Shown: piece by piece, positions 1-6,590 of the stretch
Layout: each line of letters begins with the position of its first letter
How positions within the stretch are numbered: position 1 is the stretch's first letter
Notes under the pieces: generated by a model
What the model saw: only the letters and a program-made list of their open reading frames with translations
What the model was told of the DNA's origin: nothing
The model's database searches: none
Assembly: GCA_023255355.1 (NCBI GenBank)
Contig: JALRIU010000151.1
Location: forward strand, 1-9,312
Reading direction: 5' to 3'
From: Pseudomonadales bacterium
GTDB taxonomy: Bacteria > Pseudomonadota > Gammaproteobacteria > Pseudomonadales > JAHEIH01
Length of the DNA: 9,312 nt
Made by a program: the position numbers and the translations under genes

Positions 1-115
1 ACATCACGCACTCACGCACCATGCGTTCTTCTATAGTAAAACTGCGAACGGTATCCATAGCACCGCATTTAGGACATACCGCTCCAGCAATAAAACGTTT
101 AACAGGCTCTGACAT
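1..115 (-). CDS. yheV: YheV-like zinc-ribbon protein (DUF2387), N-terminal part only
   Basis: A minus-strand gene starts with ATG at 115-113 and runs off the left window edge after 38 codons. The visible protein begins MSEPVKRFIAGAVCPKCG and has a CPKC knuckle (C14, C17) and a further Cys at C36. This matches the small gammaproteobacterial YheV family, whose E. coli member starts with a similar RKRFIAGAKCPAC segment and is about 65 residues long. The fourth expected zinc ligand lies beyond the edge. AGGAG sits 7 bases before the ATG, which supports this start. The function of YheV is not established; a zinc ribbon suggests metal or nucleic-acid binding. In relatives it is often found beside prlC, which is not in this window. 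The gene is divergent from the carbonic-anhydrase-like gene, whose predicted promoter overlaps this start codon. Confidence 0.85.
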   Translation of the reverse strand, partial: MSEPVKRFIAGAVCPKCGAMDTVRSFTIEERMVRECVM

Positions 116-137
116 TAGGCGTCTCCTAGGTTACAAT
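109..137 (+). promoter_or_regulatory. Predicted sigma70 promoter for the carbonic-anhydrase-like gene
   Basis: CTGACA at 109-114 (5 of 6 to TTGACA) and TACAAT at 132-137 (5 of 6 to TATAAT) are separated by exactly 17 bp. Transcription would begin near 144 and leave a leader of about 20 nt before the ATG at 164. The -35 element overlaps the yheV start codon and the spacer covers the yheV ribosome-binding site, so initiation here could interfere with yheV expression. The call rests on consensus match only. Confidence 0.6.
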
Positions 138-163
138 GCAAAAAAAAACTAAGTAGTTTGAAC

Positions 164-712
164 ATGAGTATAACACCAGACAATATACGTCCATACAAAG
201 ATCATCGCCCCAATATTGCTGAAAATGTTTATATTGATGCATCAAGTATCATTATCGGCCGAGTCAGCCTAGCCAAAGACAGTTCAGTTTGGCCGCTGTG
301 CGTTCTTCGTGGCGATGTTAACGATATTGTCGTTGGTGAGCGCAGTAATATTCAAGACGGTACAGTCATTCATGTATCACGTCCTAAACCACACTTACCA
401 AATGGCTGGCCAACCATCATTGGAAACGATGTTACTATCGCCCATAAGGTGATGCTGCACGGTTGTACCATAGAAGATCGAGTATTGATTGGCATGGGCG
501 CTATCATAATGGACGGCGCGCACATCGAGTCTAACGTTATCGTTGCTGCGGGTAGCTTAGTACCCCCAGGTAAGCGACTTGTCTCTGGCTTTGTATATTC
601 TGGCAGCCCTGCAAAACAAAGCCGGCCTTTACGTGAAAACGAGACCGGCATGTTTTTAAAGCAAGCAGCAAATTATGTTGCCTTAAAGACTGACTACCTA
701 ACGTTTGAATAA
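164..712 (+). CDS. Gamma-carbonic-anhydrase family protein (left-handed beta-helix)
   Basis: The 182-residue protein consists of hexapeptide-repeat turns (about residues 15-145) followed by a C-terminal helix. This is the architecture of the gamma-carbonic anhydrase / YrdA / PaaY group, which forms trimers with zinc between subunits. All three zinc-ligand histidines are present: H70 in GTVIHV, then H94 and H99 in IAHKVMLHGC. The conserved RGD (49-51) and QDG (64-66) segments are also there. Length is normal for the short YrdA/CamH type. These lack the acidic loop of archaeal Cam, and many have weak or no CO2 hydration activity, so catalysis cannot be assumed. A TTG at 158 in the same frame would add two residues. 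I prefer ATG 164, although neither start has a clear Shine-Dalgarno (only weak AAGTAG). The gene is probably co-transcribed with the DUF1428 gene 10 bp downstream. Confidence 0.9.
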   Translation: MSITPDNIRPYKDHRPNIAENVYIDASSIIIGRVSLAKDSSVWPLCVLRGDVNDIVVGERSNIQDGTVIHVSRPKPHLPNGWPTIIGNDVTIAHKVMLHGCTIEDRVLIGMGAIIMDGAHIESNVIVAAGSLVPPGKRLVSGFVYSGSPAKQSRPLRENETGMFLKQAANYVALKTDYLTFE

Positions 713-722
713 GTACGATGCC

Positions 723-1109
723 ATGTACGTTAATACCTATATCATAACCATAGATGCAGCGAACAAAGACCGCTATCTAGCCCTCGCTAAAGTTTTTGCA
801 GATGTTGCTAAAGATTTTGGCGCGTTAGAAATTTTTGAAAATTGGGAAGAAGAAATCCCTGACGGTAATATGACGGATTACCGCAAAGCTGTTTTGGCAA
901 TGCCCAATGAAAAAATCGTTCTGTCTTGGGTTATTTGGCCAGATAGAGCAGCAGCCGACTACGCACACCAAAACATGTTCAACGACGCAAGGTTGTCCTG
1001 CATGGATGAGGTTCTTTTTGATGGTAAACGGATGATTTTAGGGGGATTTAAACCCATGCTGGCTTGGCGTAAAACTAGCTTTGATGGCCCCGACGAAAGT
1101 ATTCAATAA
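723..1109 (+). CDS. DUF1428 family protein (YbaA-like)
   Basis: The 128-residue protein starts MYVNTYIITID and carries the features of DUF1428, a small alpha/beta-barrel (ferredoxin-like) family typified by E. coli YbaA: FGALEIFENWEEEIPDG, then ENEE-like and LSWVIWPDR segments, and FDGKRMILGGF near the end. Its biochemical role is unknown. The family normally ends just after the GGF motif (YbaA has 117 residues). Here about a dozen extra residues follow, ending DGPDESIQ, and their codons lie in the 3' end of convergent aroE. An in-frame TTG at 705 would overlap the preceding gene. ATG 723 is chosen because it puts the MYV start where the family starts. No Shine-Dalgarno is visible, so translation may be coupled to the upstream gene that ends 10 bp earlier. 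Confidence 0.85.
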   Translation: MYVNTYIITIDAANKDRYLALAKVFADVAKDFGALEIFENWEEEIPDGNMTDYRKAVLAMPNEKIVLSWVIWPDRAAADYAHQNMFNDARLSCMDEVLFDGKRMILGGFKPMLAWRKTSFDGPDESIQ

Positions 1110-1896
1110 CAGGCGCCGTTTGAGGGCGGACACCACGCCACAATTCAAATGCTTCTGCGGCCTGCTCTACTAACATACCAAACCCATCGGACACTAGGGT
1201 ACATCCATTTTTTGATACCCAGTCATTAAAAATCGTTGGTTTTTCTAAATCGTACATCATGTCATAGCAAGCTGTCGTATCTGCAATGCAACTTGCTGGT
1301 ATCGCTGGCAAATCCCCAAACAAACTTGCGCTAGTCCCGTTAATAATAAGATCAAACGTACCTTCGATTTCTTCAAAGGCACAACTTTTTATATTTCCCA
1401 TGCCACTGAAGGCTTGAGCTAGTTGCTCAGCTTTTAAATGTGTGCGATTAGCAATACATAATTCGGCTGGTTCTTCCGCCAAGATAGGACCAAGTGCACC
1501 TCGCACTGCACCGCCAGCACCCAAAATTAGCACCCGCTTGCCAGAAATGATCCAGGCGAGATTGCGTGTTATGTCATTTACTAGGCCAACACCGTCAGTA
1601 TTGTCACCCATCAAAGTTCCATCGCTTTGCTTGACGATAGTATTAACTGCTCCTGCTTGCCTTGCACGGCGACTTAACATATCAACAAGTTCAAATGCCT
1701 CTTGTTTGAAAGGCACAGTGACATTAGCCCCCTTCAACTTACGAAGTTGACGACAACTTTCACTAGCAAATTTTTCTTTCTCGATAAGCTCTGCGGTATA
1801 CGTTAGCTGCTGACCTGTTTGTAGAGCAAACATACTGTGAATTATGGGCGATTTACTCTGCGCAATAGGGTTACCAAAAACTGCATATTTATCCAT
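1075..1896 (-). CDS. aroE: Shikimate dehydrogenase AroE
   Basis: AroE reduces 3-dehydroshikimate to shikimate with NADPH, the fourth step of the shikimate pathway, in the cytoplasm. The 273-residue protein starts MDKYAVFGNPIAQSKSP, which aligns residue for residue with the E. coli start. The shikimate-binding serines are S14 and S16. The catalytic pair is K64 (in VTVPFK) and D101 (in GDNTDG). The NADP site shows GAGGA at 126-130 and NRT at 150-152. An ATG 18 bp upstream would add MGIGIR and overlap hemF; I reject it because the chosen start matches the family and has AGGT about 6 bases upstream. It lies 8 bp after hemF and is the last gene of the minus-strand block. Its 3' end overlaps the convergent DUF1428 gene by 35 bp, and I see no terminator. 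Confidence 0.97.
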   Translation of the reverse strand: MDKYAVFGNPIAQSKSPIIHSMFALQTGQQLTYTAELIEKEKFASESCRQLRKLKGANVTVPFKQEAFELVDMLSRRARQAGAVNTIVKQSDGTLMGDNTDGVGLVNDITRNLAWIISGKRVLILGAGGAVRGALGPILAEEPAELCIANRTHLKAEQLAQAFSGMGNIKSCAFEEIEGTFDLIINGTSASLFGDLPAIPASCIADTTACYDMMYDLEKPTIFNDWVSKNGCTLVSDGFGMLVEQAAEAFELWRGVRPQTAPVIEYFRRGHQS

Positions 1897-1904
1897 ACGA
1901 ATAC

Positions 1905-2813
1905 CTATACCCATTCTCGGTGTGGCAAAAACTTTTCGTACAATGCTGCTTCTTCGCTACCTGCTTCTGGATGAAAGTCGTACTCCCAACGCACCAAGGG
2001 CGGCAATGACATCAAAATTGATTCGGTTCGACCATTGCTTTGAAGGCCAAATATCGTGCCACGGTCATATACCAAATTAAATTCGACGTAACGACCACGA
2101 CGATACAATTGAAAATCACGCTGCTTTTGACCATAACTACGATGTTTATTGCGTGCTATTATCGGCTGGTATGCCTGAATATATGAATCACCTACAGCTC
2201 GCATCAATGCAAAGGCGTGCTCAAAACCACCTTCGCTGTAGTCATCAAAAAACAAACCTCCGACACCACGCGATTCATCTCGATGCTTTAGATAAAAATA
2301 ATCATCGCACCATTTTTTAAACCGCGGATAAACGTCATCGCCAAACGGTTGGCAGGCATCTTTCGCGGTTTGGTGCCAAAATACACAATCTTCTTCGACT
2401 CCGTAATATGGCGTTAAATCATAACCACCACCAAACCACCATACAGGTTCTTCACCTTCTTTTTCAGCAACAAAAAAACGCACATTGGCGTGAGAGGTAG
2501 GCACATATGGATTCTCTGGATGGATAACGAGTGACACCCCCATCGCTTGAAAAGTACGGCCTGCCAATTCGGGACGGGACTGCGTTGCAGAGGGCGGTAA
2601 TTTATCACCAAAAACGTGAGAAAAATTAACACCACCTTTTTCAATAACAGTACCATTGGCTAGGACCCGCGTACGGCCACCGCCGCCGCCAGGACGCTGC
2701 CATTCATCTTGTTGGAAACAAGCACCGCCATCTTCCTGTTCTAACGCTAGGCAGATACGGTCTTGCAGATCAAGCAAGTAGCTTTTTACTGCTTCAATGC
2801 TTACGTCTGTCAT
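1905..2813 (-). CDS. hemF: Oxygen-dependent coproporphyrinogen III oxidase HemF
   Basis: HemF uses O2 to decarboxylate two propionates of coproporphyrinogen III, giving protoporphyrinogen IX in haem synthesis. The 302-residue length is close to the 299 of E. coli. Family signatures run in order: GGVNFSHVFG (60-69), SHANVRFF (107-114), WWFGGGYDLTPYYG (125-138), KHRDESRGVGGLFFDDY (176-192) and YVEFNLVYDRGTIFGLQ (242-258). The four histidines conserved in the family are seen at H98, H108, H147 and H177. ATG 2813 is supported by AAGGA 8 bases upstream, a site that overlaps the tsaC stop codon, so translation is probably coupled. An oxygen-dependent enzyme points to aerobic growth. Unlike the Pseudomonas order, no quinone oxidoreductase gene lies between tsaC and hemF. 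Confidence 0.98.
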   Translation of the reverse strand: MTDVSIEAVKSYLLDLQDRICLALEQEDGGACFQQDEWQRPGGGGGRTRVLANGTVIEKGGVNFSHVFGDKLPPSATQSRPELAGRTFQAMGVSLVIHPENPYVPTSHANVRFFVAEKEGEEPVWWFGGGYDLTPYYGVEEDCVFWHQTAKDACQPFGDDVYPRFKKWCDDYFYLKHRDESRGVGGLFFDDYSEGGFEHAFALMRAVGDSYIQAYQPIIARNKHRSYGQKQRDFQLYRRGRYVEFNLVYDRGTIFGLQSNGRTESILMSLPPLVRWEYDFHPEAGSEEAALYEKFLPHREWV

Positions 2814-2822
2814 CTAATATCC

Positions 2823-3395
2823 TTAAAGGCTCGGTCTTAAAATTGAACCTGTTTGTAAATCTCTAATTTCACTTGGACTGCGTTGCTGTCCAATAATTCC
2901 CGGCGCAATAACGTCAATGCCCTCAGGAAAATAGTTCATCAATTGAATCCGCGTACGCGCTTCAGGCTTGGACGCTGGATTAGCGGACGTTGAAACAATC
3001 GCTCCCCCCGCTAACTCGCATAATGCTTTGGCATAAGGATGTTTTGTAATCCGCAAAGCAAAGCTTGCATGCTGGCCACAAATCCATGGCGGCACCGATC
3101 CATTGTTAGGAATAATCCAGGTCGTGGGCTTGTCTGTCGCTGCAGTCAGCCTTGCTAACATTTGTTCGGAAAGACCATCAAGAAATTGGCTACATTGGTT
3201 AATATTAGCCGCAATCATAATCAGACCTTTTTCAATTGGCCGTTGCTTTAGCGAAAGAATTCGTTGCACTGCAGAAGGATTAAACGGGTCACAACCCAAT
3301 CCCCAAACGGCTTCGGTGGGGTAAGCAACAACCCCACCATGCCGCAGAAGACGCGCAGCCTGTGCCAGGGAGGAACTGGCGGCGCAGTACTTCAC
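2823..3395 (-). CDS. tsaC: Threonylcarbamoyl-AMP synthase TsaC (YrdC/Sua5 domain)
   Basis: TsaC makes threonylcarbamoyl-AMP from threonine, bicarbonate and ATP, the first step of the t6A37 modification of tRNAs reading ANN codons. It is the short, single-domain form: 190 residues, as in E. coli, without the C-terminal Sua5 domain. Visible motifs are VVAYPTEAVWGLGCDP (22-37), the KQR triad (50-52), KGLIMIAAN (56-64), STSAN (135-139) and PSEIRD near the end. The usual WPGP motif is here TDKP at 87-90. The start is GTG at 3395, directly abutting the purE TAA with no intervening base and no Shine-Dalgarno, so it probably depends on translational coupling to purE. A strong hairpin lies 51-88 nt into the gene. 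I chose GTG because it gives the family length and no better in-frame start exists. Confidence 0.95.
   Translation of the reverse strand: MKYCAASSSLAQAARLLRHGGVVAYPTEAVWGLGCDPFNPSAVQRILSLKQRPIEKGLIMIAANINQCSQFLDGLSEQMLARLTAATDKPTTWIIPNNGSVPPWICGQHASFALRITKHPYAKALCELAGGAIVSTSANPASKPEARTRIQLMNYFPEGIDVIAPGIIGQQRSPSEIRDLQTGSILRPSL
3308..3344 (-). other. Strong RNA hairpin inside the 5' part of tsaC
   Basis: GGTGGGGT at 3315-3322 and ACCCCACC at 3331-3338 form a perfect 8-bp G+C-rich stem around an 8-nt loop. Outer arms CGGC (3308-3311) and GCCG (3341-3344) add 4 bp across a small internal loop. In the tsaC mRNA the structure spans roughly codons 18-30 (the GGVVAYPTEA region). It may slow or gate ribosomes entering tsaC, but the protein motif is conserved, so codon choice alone could create it. 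No U-tract follows, so it is not an intrinsic terminator. Confidence 0.45.
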
Positions 3396-3902
3396 TTATA
3401 ACTGCGAAAGTTTTTGTTGAAGCGCTTGATCTTTGGCGATTACCGCTTGCGCCATTTCTTCACGCTCAGCAATGAGTGCTGCAGCAAGGCCTTCATCAGC
3501 AGTCGCTAAAATTTGCGCTGCAAGATAGGCAGCGTTTTTAGCACCCGCTTTACCAATAGCAACCGTTGCTACAGGAATACCTCCAGGCATTTGTACGGTT
3601 GATAACAAAGCGTCTAGTCCATCAAGGCTCGCCTCGATAGGAACACCAATAACTGGTTTCAATGTATTAGCAGCAACAGCACCCGCCAAGTGAGCAGCCA
3701 TGCCGGCAGCACAGATAAATGCACCACAACCACGCTTGTCAGCATCAGTTACATATGCATGAGTCACCACTGGTGTACGGTGGGCAGATGTCACTTTGAC
3801 TTCAGTGCGGATACCAAACTTCTTTAAAGTCGTGATCGCTGGTTCCATCTGGGGTAAATCAGAATCGGAACCCATCAAAATAGCAACAAATTTATCGCTC
3901 AT
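3396..3902 (-). CDS. purE: N5-carboxyaminoimidazole ribonucleotide mutase PurE (AIR carboxylase family)
   Basis: PurE acts in purine synthesis. Class I enzymes convert N5-CAIR (made by PurK) to CAIR; class II enzymes carboxylate AIR directly with CO2. The 168-residue protein shows GSDSD (11-15), SAHRTP (39-44, with conserved H41), AAGMAAHLAG (65-74), GVPIEASLDGLDALLSTVQMP (within 86-106) and GIPVATVAIG (108-117). The third motif differs from the AGGAAHLPGM form of E. coli and Pseudomonas and resembles PurE sequences I associate with other phyla. No purK lies next to it. ATG 3902 is supported by AGGAGA about 6 bases upstream. The gene is preceded by a 46-bp gap that contains a perfect TATAAT, and its stop codon abuts the tsaC start. 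Confidence 0.95.
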   Translation of the reverse strand: MSDKFVAILMGSDSDLPQMEPAITTLKKFGIRTEVKVTSAHRTPVVTHAYVTDADKRGCGAFICAAGMAAHLAGAVAANTLKPVIGVPIEASLDGLDALLSTVQMPGGIPVATVAIGKAGAKNAAYLAAQILATADEGLAAALIAEREEMAQAVIAKDQALQQKLSQL

Positions 3903-3940
3903 TAGTTTCTCCTGTTAGGGGCAAATAATTAAGGGGCTGT

Positions 3941-3946
3941 ATTATA
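3941..3946 (-). promoter_or_regulatory. Candidate -10 element for purE-tsaC-hemF-aroE
   Basis: On the minus strand a perfect TATAAT lies 38 bp before the purE ATG, just past the stop of the amidohydrolase gene. No good -35 hexamer is found at 16-18 bp, and there is no TGn extension. This is therefore a partial promoter that may need an activator, or chance. The leader that would follow contains GCCCCT twice, 15 bp apart (plus-strand AGGGGC at 3917-3922 and 3932-3937). No PurR-like box was seen. Confidence 0.35.
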
Positions 3947-3948
3947 GC

Positions 3949-5196
3949 TCAATTCCCCTGAAACGCACGTATTCGTTGTAAATATCGATCCGCTAAACGC
4001 GATGCTCGACTTACTAGCGACATCGCTTTACCGGCCACATAGACATGTTCAGGGATACTCATCGCTTCTAATGGGTGGCCATCCCAAATCACCAAGTCAG
4101 CAGGCTGACCTATTTGAATGCCACCAAATTTTTCGGCGTTAAATAATCTCGCTGGGGTCGAGGTTATCGCTTTTATAGCAGCAGTGACGGGCAAGCCATG
4201 GGCTACCGCGTTCGCTGCGGACTGTCTAACCAAGGCCGCGTTATGCGATGCATCATCACCCATTCCTGTAAAAACAAGTTCGACGCCAGCCTGATTCAAA
4301 ATGGCCGCCGCATCAAGGCGCGCACCCAAGCTGTCATATCCCATTGGCAGGTTATTGATAGGATCCATAATGACTGCGACCTTAGCATTTGCTAATTCGG
4401 AGGCGACACGCCATGCCTCACGAGCACTCATTAACACCAAGCTAAGTTTATATTGCTGGGCGAGCTCAACAACGCGCAAAATATCTGCTGCGCGGTCAAC
4501 CTTAACTATCAAAGGTAGATCACCTGATAATACTGGCTGTAAGGCTGCTAGATCATGATATGACAGACTCAAATCTCGATATTCGCCCTTCATTATCTGC
4601 GATTTATATGCAGCAAATTCTTTGGCTTCATCGAGTGCGGTGCGTAACATGGCCAAACCGGTTGCCCGAGATCCACCAGCGACATCTTTGCCATGCTGAC
4701 CAAGATTCACCACCATGCCGACACTGGGATTAAGGATCATTTGATCATCGCGCAACTGAATTAACGCCGCAGATCCAGCAAAAATGTGGTTGTCATTTTC
4801 GGGCACAACCAAGGCCCTGGTTAAACCAAGGCTACGATTATAAGGAATTAAAACCGAGTAAGGATTAATGGCTTCAGCAACACTCAAGGACGCAGTGTAG
4901 TCGATATTATCTGAACGATAATCGACCGTGTCTTTAATCGCACCAACCTCGACCACCCCAAGGTGAGTATTGCCATTAAAGATACCTGCGCTCAACGTTT
5001 TACCGCGGCCATCAATAATACTGCCTGTGGTAGTTAGGTTTTGACCTATTTCGGCAATGACACCATCCCGAAGAAGCATATCAGCTTGATAAGGATCTTT
5101 CTGACCATCGTAAATCATCACATTATCGATCAGCACTTCTGCTGCGGATAAATGCACGCTCAATAAGCCCGTAGCAAGCAAAACTAGACGTTTCAT
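3949..5196 (-). CDS. Exported amidohydrolase-superfamily protein with degenerate metal site
   Basis: The 415-residue protein has a signal peptide, MKRLVLLATGLLSVHLSAA, with likely cleavage after A19, so it is probably periplasmic. The rest follows the COG1228 amidohydrolase plan: a beta-sandwich start (VLIDNVMIYDG, IAEIGQNL), a TIM-barrel core, and the closing STPARLFNAEKFGGIQIGQPADLVIWDGHPLE region. However, the metal-binding HxH is N76-T-H78, preceded by AGIFN instead of PGLID. The later His in the xHxxRAxxI segment is K232, and the next His pair is M256-S257; Asp residues remain at D314/D315. Hydrolase activity by the usual mechanism is doubtful. Translation starts in an ATGA overlap with the intact amidohydrolase gene and has a perfect AGGAGG 7 bases upstream, so the two proteins are probably made together and may interact. 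The substrate is unknown. Confidence 0.85.
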   Translation of the reverse strand: MKRLVLLATGLLSVHLSAAEVLIDNVMIYDGQKDPYQADMLLRDGVIAEIGQNLTTTGSIIDGRGKTLSAGIFNGNTHLGVVEVGAIKDTVDYRSDNIDYTASLSVAEAINPYSVLIPYNRSLGLTRALVVPENDNHIFAGSAALIQLRDDQMILNPSVGMVVNLGQHGKDVAGGSRATGLAMLRTALDEAKEFAAYKSQIMKGEYRDLSLSYHDLAALQPVLSGDLPLIVKVDRAADILRVVELAQQYKLSLVLMSAREAWRVASELANAKVAVIMDPINNLPMGYDSLGARLDAAAILNQAGVELVFTGMGDDASHNAALVRQSAANAVAHGLPVTAAIKAITSTPARLFNAEKFGGIQIGQPADLVIWDGHPLEAMSIPEHVYVAGKAMSLVSRASRLADRYLQRIRAFQGN

Positions 5197-6590
5197 GGAC
5201 GGTCCTCCTCAGCATTTATAATGCCTAAGTTAAAATCAGCGGTGGTATTTTGTCCTGCTGCATCGTGCACCACGACACCATCAATCCAAACCTTGCTTGG
5301 CTTGGCAAAACTGCTAAAAGGATCCTGATCCCATAACACTAGGTCTGCATTCTTACCCGCTTCGACAGAGCCAATCTTATCCTCAAGACCAATCACCTTG
5401 GCTGCGTTCAATGTCAACCATCGCATTGCGTGTGCCCGGTCCATATTGAGACCCAATTTATTACCTGCGGCTAGCGCCTTAGCAATTTCTTGATTTAAAC
5501 GCTGAGTTTGAATCGGATCATCTGAGTGAATTACCGCGCAGCCTTTGGCAAAATCAACTAATGCGATATTTTCTCTAACCATATCAAAGGCCTCTTGCTT
5601 GAAGCCCCACCAATCTGCCCACATCACAGCACATACGTCTTCTTGGGCGAGTAAGGGGGCAACTTTATAGGCCTCAACAGCATGGTGAAAGGCACGAATG
5701 GTATAACCAAACTCCTTGCCAATATCGATCATTTGAGCCATTTCATCGGCCCGGTAACAATGGTTTTGGATTAAAATTTCACCATTGAGCACACCCATTA
5801 ATGTCTCTAATTTAAGGTCTCGTTTGGGTGGTTTAACGTCTTTACCTGCTTTTATATCTGAGGCATATTTTTGCCACGTATCTCGGTAATCAGCCGCATC
5901 GATCCATGCTTTTCGATACCCTGCAACGTTACCCATGCGCGTTGAAGGCAGCTGACCTTTACTGCCGTATACGCGTTTAGGGTTTTCACCACAGGCCATT
6001 TTTAAACCATAAGGAGCATCGGGAAATTTCATGCCCTGCACCGTAACGCTATCCACGTTTTTAAGGGTAATACTGCGACCACCAAACAAATTTGCCGATC
6101 CAGGAAGCACTTGTACTGTCGTAATACCTCCAGCTCGGGCTTTTTCAAAGGCAGGGTCTTGCGGCCAAACAGAGTGTTCTGCCCAAACTTCTGCGGTAGT
6201 TGGGCTAGTCATCTCGTTACCGTCAGAATGATTGCTAGTCTCTGGCTGTGGATAAACACCCATATGAGAATGCACATCAATTAAACCGGGGGTTAACCAA
6301 AGACCGCTGCCGTCAATTTCAAACGCGCTACTATCAAGGCCTGTTCCAATGCGTGCAATCTTTCCGCCACTGACGAGTACATCAATATCGTCAAGTTGCG
6401 CACCATTACCTACATAAACATCAACGTTGCGGATAACAAAGTCAGTGTGCGAAGCTGGTTTATAAGTCGTTGCAAAAGCGACTGGCTGAGATACAACCTC
6501 AGGTAGCGTTTCTATCGGTTTATTTCCAGCGCATGCACTAACGGCCATAGTCGCCGCAATAATGGCTAATAAATTGAATGGTTTTAACAT
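5193..6590 (-). CDS. Amidohydrolase-superfamily lipoprotein (COG1228-like)
   Basis: The 465-residue protein begins with a lipoprotein signal, MLKPFNLLAIIAATMAVSAC. The lipobox is VSAC with C20, and the residue after it is Ala, not Asp, so outer-membrane sorting is expected. A metal-dependent amidohydrolase domain follows, with all expected ligands: H107 and H109 in TPGLIDVHSHMG, a possible carboxylated K197 near the GENPKRVYG motif, H277 in QNHCYRADE, H302/H303 in FHHAVEAYK, and D357/D358 in VIHSDDP. It ends with the usual GSVEAGKNADLVLWDQDP segment. The family hydrolyses C-N bonds in cyclic amides, peptides or related compounds; I cannot name the substrate. An ATG at 6611 would add seven residues but has no Shine-Dalgarno. 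ATG 6590 has AGGGGA about 10 bases upstream and gives a normal signal peptide. The 77-bp gap from dprA shows no clear promoter or terminator. Confidence 0.88.
   Translation of the reverse strand: MLKPFNLLAIIAATMAVSACAGNKPIETLPEVVSQPVAFATTYKPASHTDFVIRNVDVYVGNGAQLDDIDVLVSGGKIARIGTGLDSSAFEIDGSGLWLTPGLIDVHSHMGVYPQPETSNHSDGNEMTSPTTAEVWAEHSVWPQDPAFEKARAGGITTVQVLPGSANLFGGRSITLKNVDSVTVQGMKFPDAPYGLKMACGENPKRVYGSKGQLPSTRMGNVAGYRKAWIDAADYRDTWQKYASDIKAGKDVKPPKRDLKLETLMGVLNGEILIQNHCYRADEMAQMIDIGKEFGYTIRAFHHAVEAYKVAPLLAQEDVCAVMWADWWGFKQEAFDMVRENIALVDFAKGCAVIHSDDPIQTQRLNQEIAKALAAGNKLGLNMDRAHAMRWLTLNAAKVIGLEDKIGSVEAGKNADLVLWDQDPFSSFAKPSKVWIDGVVVHDAAGQNTTADFNLGIINAEEDRP

Noticed and set aside
370..651. Minus-strand open frame of 93 codons opposite the carbonic-anhydrase-like gene
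   Set aside because: It is an antisense shadow of a well-supported coding region, with no domain or start signal.
1105..1150. Possible bidirectional terminator just past the DUF1428 stop (GGCGCC and CGCC/GGCG repeats)
   Set aside because: The best stems are only 4 bp or have no loop, and no T-tract follows on either strand.
1442..1750. Plus-strand open frame of 102 codons opposite aroE
   Set aside because: It is fully antisense to a strongly supported gene, with no ribosome-binding site or recognisable protein features.
3903..3948. PurR operator upstream of purE
   Set aside because: No sequence resembling the ACGCAAACGTTTGCGT-type box is present; only a TATAAT and two GCCCCT repeats were seen.
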